13,052 nt of DNA from Burkholderia sp. (GTDB lineage: Bacteria; Pseudomonadota; Gammaproteobacteria; Burkholderiales; Burkholderiaceae). The DNA is taken from the NCBI RefSeq assembly GCF_018375725.1, contig NZ_JAHACR010000098.1:1-13052 (forward strand), in the 5' to 3' direction. A program made the position numbers and the translations under genes. The notes below the pieces were generated by a model. The model was given only the letters and a program-made list of their open reading frames with translations. It had not been told where the DNA came from and did no database searches. Each line of letters starts with the position of its first letter. Within the stretch, counting starts at the first letter, position 1. Below are positions 7,221 to 13,052 of the stretch, one piece after another.

Positions 7221-8719
7221 CAGAAGCGCTCCAGTTCGGGAAACGGCAATTGGCCGTGATGGACGTGCATCGCGCCGAATTCGGCGCAGCGGTGCAGCGT
7301 CGGGATGTTCTTGCCCGGATTGAGCAGGCGCTGCGGATCGAACGCGGCCTTCACCGCATGGAAGAACGTGATTTCGTCGGCATTGAACTGCACGCACATC
7401 TGGTTGATCTTCTCGCGTCCGACACCGTGCTCGCCGGTGATGCTGCCGCCGACCGCCACGCACAGCTCGAGGATCCGGCCGCCGAGCGCCTCCGCGCGAT
7501 CGAGCTCGCCGGGCCGGTTCGCATCGAACAGGATCAGCGGATGCATGTTGCCGTCGCCCGCGTGGAACACGTTCGCCACCGGCAGGCCGTATTCGGCGGA
7601 CAGCGCAGCAATGCCTTCGAGCACGCGCGGCAGCTCGCGGCGCGGGATCGTGCCGTCCATGCAGTAGTAGTCGGGCGAGATGCGGCCGACCGCGGGGAAC
7701 GCATTCTTGCGGCCGGCCCAGAAACGCTGACGCTCGGCTTCGTCGCGCGCGACGCGAATCTCCGATGCGCCCGCGTCGCGCAGCAGCGCGGCGACGCGCT
7801 CGGCGTCCTCGGCGACGTCGCTCGCCGCGCCGTCGAGTTCGCACAGCAGGATCGCCTGCGCATCGACCGGATAACCGGCGTGAATGAAATCCTCGGCCGC
7901 GCGGATCGCGAGGTTGTCCATCATTTCGAGGCCGCCGGGGATGACGCCCGCGCCGATGATCGTCGCGACCGCGCCGCCCGCCTTGCCGACGTCGTCGAAG
8001 CTCGCCATCAGCACCTTCACGCTCGGCGGCTTCGGCAGCAGCTTCACCGTCACCTCGGTGACGATGCCGAGCATGCCTTCGGAACCCGTGAACAGCGCGA
8101 GCAGATCGAAGCCGGGACTGTCGAGCGCGTCGGCGCCGAGCGTCAACTGATCGCCGTCGATCGTCAGGATCTCGACCTTGAGAATGTTGTGCACCGTCAG
8201 CCCGTATTTCAGGCAATGCACGCCGCCCGCGTTTTCGGCGACGTTGCCGCCGATCGAGCAGGCGATCTGCGACGACGGATCCGGTGCGTAGTAAAGGCCG
8301 TACGGTGCGGCGGCCTGCGAGATCGCGAGATTGCGCACGCCGGGCTGCACGCGCGCGACGCCTGCGTCGGGATCGATGGCGAGGATCCGGTTGAATTTCG
8401 CCATCACGAGCAGGATGCCCTTTTCGAGCGGCATCGCGCCGCCCGACAGGCCGGTGCCCGCGCCCCGCGCGACGACGGGGACGCCGTGCGCGGACGCGAC
8501 GCGCAGCACCGCACGCACCTGGTCGACCGTGTCGGGCAGCACGACCGCGAGCGGCACGGTGCGATACGCTGCGAGGCCGTCGCATTCGAACGGCTTCAGC
8601 GCTTCGCGCTCGTGCAGCACCTCGAGTCCCGGCGCGGCCGCATGCAGCGCGGTGACCAGCGCGTGCCGGTCGACCGGCGGCAGCGGTCCGTCGATCTGTT
8701 CGTCGTAGATGAAATTCAT
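7220..8719 (-). CDS. glcD: Glycolate oxidase catalytic flavoprotein subunit
   Basis: Oxidises glycolate (and usually D-lactate) to glyoxylate (or pyruvate), passing electrons through GlcE and GlcF towards quinone. Length is 499 residues, the same as E. coli GlcD. The FAD site shows as ARGAGTGLSGGAMP (84-97), PDPSS...SIGGNVAENAGG (147-166) and TGSEGMLGIVTEVTVKLLP (211-229). The cap and C-terminal part has NVFHAGDGNMHP (383-394), GSITGEHGVGREK (425-437) and NPGKNIPT (467-474), all conserved in the FAD-linked oxidase C-terminal domain. The start at 8719 gives the family-like MNFIYDE and has GGAG nine bases upstream; the ATG six codons earlier has no ribosome site. It is the first gene of the glc operon, divergent from glcC. 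Confidence 0.97.
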   Translation of the reverse strand: MNFIYDEQIDGPLPPVDRHALVTALHAAAPGLEVLHEREALKPFECDGLAAYRTVPLAVVLPDTVDQVRAVLRVASAHGVPVVARGAGTGLSGGAMPLEKGILLVMAKFNRILAIDPDAGVARVQPGVRNLAISQAAAPYGLYYAPDPSSQIACSIGGNVAENAGGVHCLKYGLTVHNILKVEILTIDGDQLTLGADALDSPGFDLLALFTGSEGMLGIVTEVTVKLLPKPPSVKVLMASFDDVGKAGGAVATIIGAGVIPGGLEMMDNLAIRAAEDFIHAGYPVDAQAILLCELDGAASDVAEDAERVAALLRDAGASEIRVARDEAERQRFWAGRKNAFPAVGRISPDYYCMDGTIPRRELPRVLEGIAALSAEYGLPVANVFHAGDGNMHPLILFDANRPGELDRAEALGGRILELCVAVGGSITGEHGVGREKINQMCVQFNADEITFFHAVKAAFDPQRLLNPGKNIPTLHRCAEFGAMHVHHGQLPFPELERF

Positions 8720-8780
8720 CGGGAGTGTCTCCGCCATGCTTGCGATCGCGCGGCGAATGCGCCGATCGTCGAATGGACGG

Positions 8781-8809
8781 ATTCTTGTGGGTCGGCTCGC
8801 ACGTGTCCA
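8781..8809 (-). promoter_or_regulatory. Candidate glcD operon promoter
   Basis: On the minus strand TGGACA (8809-8804, 5 of 6 to the -35 consensus) is followed after exactly 17 bases by AAGAAT (8786-8781, 4 of 6 to the -10 consensus). Transcription would start near 8774, with about 54 bases of leader before glcD. The upstream GlcC operator would then be centred near -54, a position suited to activation. The -10 is weak, as expected of an activator-dependent promoter, but this is a pattern match only. Confidence 0.4.
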
Positions 8810-8822
8810 GATGCGGGAAGCG

Positions 8823-8833
8823 TGGTCATACCA
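8823..8833. promoter_or_regulatory. GlcC operator 1 (glcD side)
   Basis: TGGTCATACCA is a perfect palindrome of the form TGGT-N3-ACCA, the standard operator of the FadR subfamily; PdhR sites contain the same core read on the other strand (TGGTATGACCA). The identical 14-base block GTGGTCATACCAGT recurs next to the glcC start. It lies about 100 bases upstream of glcD and upstream of the candidate glcD promoter, as expected for activation. Confidence 0.8.
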
Positions 8834-8928
8834 GTTTTTTGTCCAGGGCCGGGAAAGCGTGTTTTGGATGTGGGTAAAACGCAATGGCGACAAGGGTTTA
8901 TGAGACAATCGGCCTCGTTTCGTAAAGG

Positions 8929-8939
8929 TGGTCATACCA
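8929..8939. promoter_or_regulatory. GlcC operator 2, overlapping the glcC ribosome site
   Basis: This is the second exact copy of TGGTCATACCA. It ends two bases before the chosen glcC ATG at 8942 and overlaps the AAGGTGG Shine-Dalgarno (8925-8931). Bound protein here would sit downstream of the glcC promoter and could block transcript elongation, giving negative autoregulation. Its centre is 106 bases from that of the first operator, close to ten helical turns, so a loop between two bound dimers is possible. Confidence 0.75.
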
Positions 8940-8941
8940 GT

Positions 8942-9712
8942 ATGGAAATGCAGGATCGGGAGCATCCGGCGCGGGCGGTGGCGGACGTCGTCGCGGAGCG
9001 CATCGAGAAGCTGATCGTCGATGGCGTGCTGAAGGCGGGGCAGGCGCTGCCGTCCGAACGGCGCCTTACGGAGAAGCTCGGCGTGTCGCGCACGGCGGTG
9101 CGCGAGGGAATGAAGCTGCTGAGGGCGCGCGGCATCATCGAGACGACGCACGGCAAGGGATCGTTCGTTGCAAGCCTGGCCCCGCAGCGGGAAATCACGC
9201 CGATGATGCATCTGCTCGGCTCGCAGCCGCGCACGCTGTTCGACTTGTTCGAAGTGCGCGGGATGCTCGAGGCCGAGGCGGCGCGCCTTGCGGCGCTGCG
9301 CGGCACGCCGGCCGACTTCATCCTGATCACGCGGCGCTACGAGGAGATGGTCGCCGCCGAGGCGCAGGATCTCGATCCGGCCGCGCGCGCGAAGCTCGAT
9401 CATGCGTTTCATCTGTCGATCTGCGAGGCGTCGCACAACCCGGTGCTCGTCAACACGCTGCAATCGCTGACCGACCTGTTGCTCAGCTCGGTATTCGCGT
9501 CGGTGAACAACCTGTATCACCGCGAACCGTTGAAGAAGCAGATCGATCGCCAGCACGCGCGGCTTTTCAATGCGGTGACGGGGCGCTTGCCGGAGCAGGC
9601 GCGCAAGGCCGCGAGCGAGCACATTCGCCAGTGCGTCGAGTATCTGCGGGAAATCGAACAGGAGGAGCAGCGGCTCGTGCGCTCGACGCTCAGGCTCGAA
9701 GGGTGGAAGTAA
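8942..9712 (+). CDS. glcC: GlcC, FadR-family regulator of the glycolate operon
   Basis: A GntR/FadR-subfamily transcription factor, 256 residues. The N-terminal winged helix (about 12-77) has LPSERRLTEKLGVSRTAVREGMKLLRARGIIE; the C-terminal FCD domain (about 97-240) keeps the metal and ligand residues D153, H157, H205 and H227. The block HAFHLSICEASHNPVLV...TLQSLTDLL...SVFASVNNLYHR is nearly the same as E. coli GlcC, which activates glcDEFGBA when glycolate or acetate signals are present and represses its own gene. The divergent position and two matching operators agree with that role. Start choice: ATG at 8942 with AAGGTGG ten bases upstream, giving an N-terminus close to the E. coli length. 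An in-frame ATG at 8900 with AAGGG only three bases away would add 14 residues and place operator 2 inside the coding region. Confidence 0.95.
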   Translation: MEMQDREHPARAVADVVAERIEKLIVDGVLKAGQALPSERRLTEKLGVSRTAVREGMKLLRARGIIETTHGKGSFVASLAPQREITPMMHLLGSQPRTLFDLFEVRGMLEAEAARLAALRGTPADFILITRRYEEMVAAEAQDLDPAARAKLDHAFHLSICEASHNPVLVNTLQSLTDLLLSSVFASVNNLYHREPLKKQIDRQHARLFNAVTGRLPEQARKAASEHIRQCVEYLREIEQEEQRLVRSTLRLEGWK

Positions 9713-10204
9713 TGAAGCCGGGTTTCAGGAAACGGAGCGGGCGCTGCCGGGGCGAAGGGGGGACTGGTGTGCCGAGCTTGCGTAAGTGCTCGAGTTGCGC
9801 GCAGCCGAGCCGACGCGGCGAATGAGTCTGCTCGGCGCGTGGACGACGGCGTTCGCCGGCTGGGTGATGGCCACAGGATGCCGTCCCGTCACACTCGACG
9901 CGCTTGACCGGCGCCGGGGATGCGGACGCCGGCTGAGGCATTCGTTCTGGCCGCCTGGCCTTGGGTTCTGCTGAGGCGAAACAGAATCGAGTTTGTGCGC
10001 ATAAAGATTCGACGACGTGCGTGATGACGCTGTTGCACGTCGCGAAGTGAGCCCTCATTTGTCTGCGAGCGGGCAGCCGGATCGCCGAACGGATGTCTTG
10101 GGCGACTGTGTCGGATCAGATGCCCGATCGATTGCGCCGGCGTACGCATGGCGGCGAATATGCGCGCCGACATCGCGCGACCCGCACGCGCCGCTTTCCG
10201 TGAA
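9713..10204. other. Gene-free stretch between convergent glcC and the acetyltransferase gene
   Basis: I see no supported gene in these 492 bases. Several open frames cross it on both strands (for example 9786-9974 plus with a GTG start, and 9690-10058 and 9889-10173 minus), but their products are Arg/Pro-rich, unlike any family I recognise, and lack good ribosome sites. An eight-base inverted repeat (CGACGTGC at 10013-10020 and GCACGTCG at 10035-10042, 14-base loop) is the clearest structure. No T-tailed hairpin ends glcC. The stretch may hold a decayed gene or an unrecognised small RNA. Confidence 0.5.
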
Positions 10205-10711
10205 TTACTTCAGCAGTTTGACCATGTGCTCTTCGTCATAGAAGCAGCCATCGACGACCAGTGCACGCGGCTCCGTGCCAAAGCGGACGAATCCCTGCGA
10301 CGCATAGAGCCGTCTGGCCGACGCGTTGATCGCGTTCACGCTCAGCATCAACTGCATGCAGTGCCACGCATGCGCCGCGTGTGCCGTCGCGGCGTCGAGC
10401 AGCGATTGGGCGATGCCCTGGCGTCGATAGGCCGGATCGACGAACACGCCCCAGATCGTCGCCTTGTGGCTCGCCTGCGCGAGCGCCTCGCGGCGCACGC
10501 CGGTGATGCCGATCAGCGCATTGCCATCGAATGCGCCGAACACGGCCTGCGTGCGCGTCGGGCGAATGCGTTCGACCACTTCGTCAAGCGAGCGGGCGGC
10601 TTCTTCGTCGCGCGTCGGCAGGATCGAGGTCGGCGAGGTGTCGATCGCGTGCAGGCGCAATGCCTGGAATCGTGCGGCGTCGGCGTTTTCGAGCGGGCGG
10701 ATTGTGATCAT
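10205..10711 (-). CDS. GNAT-family N-acetyltransferase
   Basis: A 168-residue protein with the full GNAT fold: the start MITIRPLENADAARF is typical of the family, motif A is GVFVDPAYRRQGIAQSLLDAA (88-108) with the acetyl-CoA pyrophosphate loop R97-Q-G-I-A, and motif B is SVNAINASARRLYASQGFVRFG (124-145). It should transfer an acetyl group from acetyl-CoA to an amine; the substrate (small molecule, antibiotic or protein) cannot be told from the sequence. It is cytoplasmic. The ATG at 10711 is chosen by family fit; the frame extends 13 codons upstream with MFRFHAQSRRHAA, which looks untranslated. No strong ribosome site is seen for either. It is a lone gene, convergent with glcC. Confidence 0.88.
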   Translation of the reverse strand: MITIRPLENADAARFQALRLHAIDTSPTSILPTRDEEAARSLDEVVERIRPTRTQAVFGAFDGNALIGITGVRREALAQASHKATIWGVFVDPAYRRQGIAQSLLDAATAHAAHAWHCMQLMLSVNAINASARRLYASQGFVRFGTEPRALVVDGCFYDEEHMVKLLK

Positions 10712-10747
10712 CGCAGCGTGTCGTCGTGATTGAGCGTGGAAACGAAA

Positions 10748-10772
10748 CACGCCGCGCGAACCGCGCGGCGTG
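10748..10772 (-). terminator. Intrinsic terminator of the lipoprotein gene
   Basis: CACGCCGCGCG (10748-10758), loop AAC, then CGCGCGGCGTG (10762-10772) form a perfect 11-base-pair stem. On the minus strand it is followed by TTTCGTTT. It lies 76 bases after the lipoprotein stop codon and separates that gene from the acetyltransferase gene, so the two are probably transcribed apart. Confidence 0.78.
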
Positions 10773-10848
10773 CCGTGACCATGCTAATCGACTTCGGGTT
10801 GTCCGGGCGGCCCGCACTGCGAAGCGTTCGCCGCGCCGCGCGCGTCGC

Positions 10849-11478
10849 TCAATACCGCGACAACTGGTTGCCGTCGAGACGCACGCGCTCGCCCGGGCGC
10901 AGGTCGCCGGGCGTCGGCACGTCGAACGAGCGCATCGAGCCGTCGTTCACCTGCACGTCGATCCGATAGCCGCTGGCCTGTTGCGCACCCATCTGCTGGC
11001 CGATCTGGTTGCCCGCATAGGCGCCCCCGAGCGCGCCGATCACAGTCGCTGCGTCGCGTCCGCGTCCGCCGCCGACCTGGTTGCCGAGCACACCGCCGAT
11101 CAGCGCGCCGACCACGGTGCCTGCGATACCCGACGGGCCCGTCGCGTTGCTGATCGGCCGGATGTTCGTGATCGTGCCGTATTGCGTGCCGTACGCGCTC
11201 CCGGACGGGTTCCCGTACTGCGAACCGTATTGACCGCCATTCTGCGTGTCATACGGATACGCCGGCGCCGGGTTGCCCTGATACGCGGGCTGCGAGACAT
11301 AGCCGGGCTGGGAATAGGCGGGCTGCGAATAGGCCGGCGTCCCATACTGCTGGCCCGGGAAGCCCGATTGCCCGCCGTACGGGCCGTAGCCCGGCGCGAC
11401 ACAGGCAGTCAATGGGAGTGCCGCGACGGCGACAAGGGCGGCGAACAAGACGGTCTTCGTGGAGGGCGTGCGCATCAT
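10849..11478 (-). CDS. Glycine-zipper outer-membrane lipoprotein (17 kDa antigen / SlyB-like)
   Basis: A 209-residue lipoprotein. The signal peptide (1-25) ends in the lipobox L23-T-A-C26; the residues after C26 are Val and Ala, not Asp, so outer-membrane sorting is likely. Residues 30-104 are Gly/Tyr/Gln/Pro-rich and of low complexity, with AYSQP-type repeats near 49-66. Residues about 117-165 form a glycine-zipper 2TM domain (GIAGTVVGALIGGVLGNQVGGG, then AATVIGALGGAYAGNQIGQQMG), as in the Rickettsia 17 kDa antigen and SlyB families. The C-terminal 40 residues are a small polar domain (YRIDVQVNDGSMRSFDVP). Such proteins stabilise the envelope; its exact role is unknown. The ATG at 11478 has AGGA six bases upstream; the longer open frame to 11592 gives an Arg-rich lead with no signal peptide and is rejected. 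Confidence 0.92.
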   Translation of the reverse strand: MMRTPSTKTVLFAALVAVAALPLTACVAPGYGPYGGQSGFPGQQYGTPAYSQPAYSQPGYVSQPAYQGNPAPAYPYDTQNGGQYGSQYGNPSGSAYGTQYGTITNIRPISNATGPSGIAGTVVGALIGGVLGNQVGGGRGRDAATVIGALGGAYAGNQIGQQMGAQQASGYRIDVQVNDGSMRSFDVPTPGDLRPGERVRLDGNQLSRY

Positions 11479-11543
11479 GATGTTTCCTGCATCGGCAAGG
11501 CGTTCGCCGCAGAATGATCGGGAGGGGCGGCGAACTCGCCGTG

Positions 11544-11595
11544 AGTATAAGGAAACGCCGGATGCACGTCCGAGGCGGTCGCGTAACAACATGTA
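11544..11595 (-). promoter_or_regulatory. Candidate lipoprotein promoter with an RstA/OmpR-like box
   Basis: The minus strand has a good -10, TATACT (11549-11544), but at the -35 position only CGGACG. Upstream at 11595-11582 it reads TACATGTTGTTACG. This matches the RstA box known from enteric bacteria (TACATNTNGTTACA) at 11 of 12 fixed positions. The box centre would be near -51 relative to a start at about 11537, a normal place for an activator of a promoter with a poor -35. Which Burkholderia response regulator might use it is unknown. Confidence 0.45.
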
Positions 11596-11618
11596 AAGTC
11601 TGTTGCGGCGTAAATCCC

Positions 11619-11637
11619 CCGCCGCGCTGCGCGGTGG
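11619..11637. other. GC-rich hairpin between the lipoprotein and amidohydrolase genes
   Basis: CCGCCGCG, loop CTG, CGCGGTGG gives an eight-base-pair stem with one G-T pair. It lies between the divergent genes, about 100 bases upstream of the amidohydrolase start. In sequence this GC-rich, such stems arise by chance, so its meaning is doubtful. Confidence 0.2.
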
Positions 11638-11737
11638 CGCGGGTCATGCCGGCGTCGGATCGCGCGCGATGATGTGCGGCGGTCGGCCGGGCAGCCGCCA
11701 TATTTCGTCCGTAGGATTCCGTTGAAGGAAAACGCCG

Positions 11738-12922
11738 ATGGCCTGCTTGCTGATTCGCAATGTCAATACAGGTGTGCATGACGCGCTCGACATCCTGATC
11801 GATGGCGACCGCATTGCCGGGATCGGGCCGGCGATCGATGTGCCGGACGGCTGCGTCGTCGAAGACGGCGGCGGCGCGCTCGTGTTGCCGGGCCTCGTGG
11901 AGGGCCATACGCATCTGGACAAGACCCACTGGGGCATGCCGTGGTATCGCAACGAAGTGGGGCCGCGTCTGATCGACCGCATCGAGAACGAGCGCCGCTG
12001 GCGCGCGACGAGCGGCCACGATGCGGGCACGCAGTCGCTTGCACTGGCGCGGGCGTTCCTCGCCGCAGGCACGACGCGGTTGCGCACGCACGTCGACGTC
12101 GATACCGATGCCGGATTGCGGCACCTGCATGGCGTGCTCGCCACGCGCGAAGCGCTGCGCGGCCGGCTGGAGATCCAGATCGTCGCGTTCCCGCAATCGG
12201 GCGTGCTGAAGCGGCCGGGAACCGACACGCTGCTCGCCGATGCGCTGCGCGCAGGGGCCGACGTGCTCGGCGGGCTCGATCCGTGCTCGATCGAAGGCGA
12301 TCCAGTCGAGGCGCTCGACGTGCTGTTCGGCATCGCCGACCGGCAGGGTTGCGGGCTCGACATTCACCTGCACGAGCCCGCGGCGATGGGCGCTTTCTCG
12401 CTCGACCTGATCTTGCAGCGGACGGCGGCGCTCGGGATGCAGGGGAAGGTCGCGATCAGCCACGGTTTCTGTCTCGGCGAGATCGGCGAACGTCAGCGCG
12501 ATGCGCTGCTCGCGCGCATGGCGGCGCTTGGCGTCGCGCTCGTGACGACCGCGCCGGCGTCCGTTGCGGTGCCCCCGCTCGCGGCATGCCGCGCGGCGGG
12601 CGTCACGGTGATCGGCGGCAATGACGGGATCCGCGATACCTGGACGCCGTACGGTTCGCCCGACATGCTCGAGCGAGTGATGCTGATCGGCATGCGCAAC
12701 GATTTCCGCCGCGACGACGATCTGGAATGCGCGCTCGATTGCGTGACGTATGGCGGTGCGCGCGGTTGCGGCTTTGCCGAATATGGATTGCAGCCGGGCA
12801 GCCGCGCCGATCTCGTGCTCGTCGACGCGCGCACGCTGGCCGAAGCGGTGGTCGCGCGGCCGGTACGCAGGCTCGTGGTGTCGTCGGGGATCGTCGTGGC
12901 GCGCGACGGCGTGCTCGTGTGA
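11738..12922 (+). CDS. CodA-like amidohydrolase (cytosine deaminase family)
   Basis: A 394-residue metal-dependent hydrolase with the cytosine deaminase layout: a small beta domain at both ends and a TIM barrel between. Metal and catalytic residues can be matched to E. coli CodA: H57 and H59 (EGHTHLDKT), H210 and E213 (DIHLHEP), H242 (ISHGF) and D296 (GNDGIRDTW). The segment EIQIVAFPQSGVLKRPG, with Q153, aligns with the CodA part whose Gln contacts the pyrimidine ring. The residue after the metal Asp, D314 in CodA, is G297 here, and the protein is about 30 residues shorter. It therefore hydrolyses a cytosine-like or other cyclic amide or amine; cytosine itself is unproven. AtzC-type deaminases are relatives. 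The ATG has AAGGA eight bases upstream. No permease such as CodB is next to it. Confidence 0.88.
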   Translation: MACLLIRNVNTGVHDALDILIDGDRIAGIGPAIDVPDGCVVEDGGGALVLPGLVEGHTHLDKTHWGMPWYRNEVGPRLIDRIENERRWRATSGHDAGTQSLALARAFLAAGTTRLRTHVDVDTDAGLRHLHGVLATREALRGRLEIQIVAFPQSGVLKRPGTDTLLADALRAGADVLGGLDPCSIEGDPVEALDVLFGIADRQGCGLDIHLHEPAAMGAFSLDLILQRTAALGMQGKVAISHGFCLGEIGERQRDALLARMAALGVALVTTAPASVAVPPLAACRAAGVTVIGGNDGIRDTWTPYGSPDMLERVMLIGMRNDFRRDDDLECALDCVTYGGARGCGFAEYGLQPGSRADLVLVDARTLAEAVVARPVRRLVVSSGIVVARDGVLV

Positions 12923-12983
12923 GACGAACGTCAGCCGATGCGGCTGGCAGGCGCCGTGTCGCGCGGCGCGGATCGCGCGCGGC

Positions 12984-13022
12984 GGATGTAAGCGGTGGAC
13001 GTAAGCGGTGGACGTAAGCGGG
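12984..13022 (+). repeat. Three tandem copies of a 13-base repeat
   Basis: Units are GGATGTAAGCGGT (12984-12996), GGACGTAAGCGGT (12997-13009) and GGACGTAAGCGGG (13010-13022). They differ at one position each and lie head to tail, 61 bases after the amidohydrolase stop codon. This looks like a small variable-number repeat from slippage. No gene covers it convincingly. Confidence 0.85.
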
Positions 13023-13030
13023 GGGAGGCG

Positions 13031-13052
13031 CATGCGGCATCGATGCCGCATG
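13031..13052 (+). terminator. Perfect 22-base palindrome at the window end, probable terminator stem
   Basis: Bases 13031-13052 are an exact palindrome: CATGCGGCA, a four-base loop TCGA, then TGCCGCATG as a nine-base-pair stem. It is the first strong hairpin after the amidohydrolase. The sequence that would show a T-run lies beyond the window, so the terminator role is inferred from position. Confidence 0.5.

Noticed and set aside
7221..8585. N-terminal extension of the glcE frame running inside glcD
   Set aside because: Arg-rich shadow in another frame of glcD. The glcE start at 7220 has a ribosome site and the family N-terminus.
7250..8941. Plus-strand open frame opposite glcD that runs in frame into glcC, as if GlcC were a fusion of about 820 residues
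   Set aside because: The part before 8942 is antisense to glcD and of low quality. Homology to GlcC begins just after the ATG at 8942, and the length from there matches the family.
9690..10058. Minus-strand frame of 122 codons downstream of glcC
   Set aside because: It overlaps the glcC 3' end, is Arg/Pro-rich, has no ribosome site and no recognisable family.
12984..13022. Possible CRISPR-like array
   Set aside because: The 13-base units are directly head to tail with no spacers, and no cas gene is present; this is a simple tandem repeat.

Overview
The window looks like a chromosomal stretch of a Burkholderia species, probably of the B. cepacia complex. It is very GC-rich, coding frames end strongly in G/C, and the encoded proteins look betaproteobacterial. 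The assignment rests on composition and protein flavour only. No rRNA, tRNA, CRISPR array, insertion sequence or phage gene was seen; this is core-type metabolic and signalling DNA.

Left part (1-2283). A truncated minus-strand gene for a membrane sensor protein enters from the left edge. Next to it, on the same strand, is a diguanylate cyclase with an extracytoplasmic Cache-like sensor and a complete GGEEF domain with inhibitory site. About 440 bases without a gene separate it from the next gene; they hold the cyclase leader and candidate promoter, paired TTTGACGT motifs, and two hairpins that close the glycolate operon.

Centre (2284-9712). This is a complete glycolate utilisation locus. On the minus strand, glcD, glcE, glcF, glcG and glcB are packed tightly (one-base overlap or gaps of 12 to 36 bases). 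GlcDEF oxidises glycolate to glyoxylate at the membrane, and GlcB condenses glyoxylate with acetyl-CoA to malate. The activator gene glcC is divergent. Their shared 222-base region carries two exact copies of TGGTCATACCA, 106 bases apart, which are the obvious GlcC operators. The permease gene glcA, last in the E. coli operon, is not here: glcB is followed directly by a terminator.

Right part (9713-13052). About 490 bases after glcC hold no convincing gene. Then come a minus-strand GNAT acetyltransferase, a minus-strand glycine-zipper lipoprotein gene with its own terminator and a response-regulator-like box in its promoter, and a plus-strand CodA-like amidohydrolase. The end of the window has three 13-base tandem repeats and a 22-base perfect palindrome, probably a terminator. 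I did not find a new multi-gene system; the most informative signals are regulatory.
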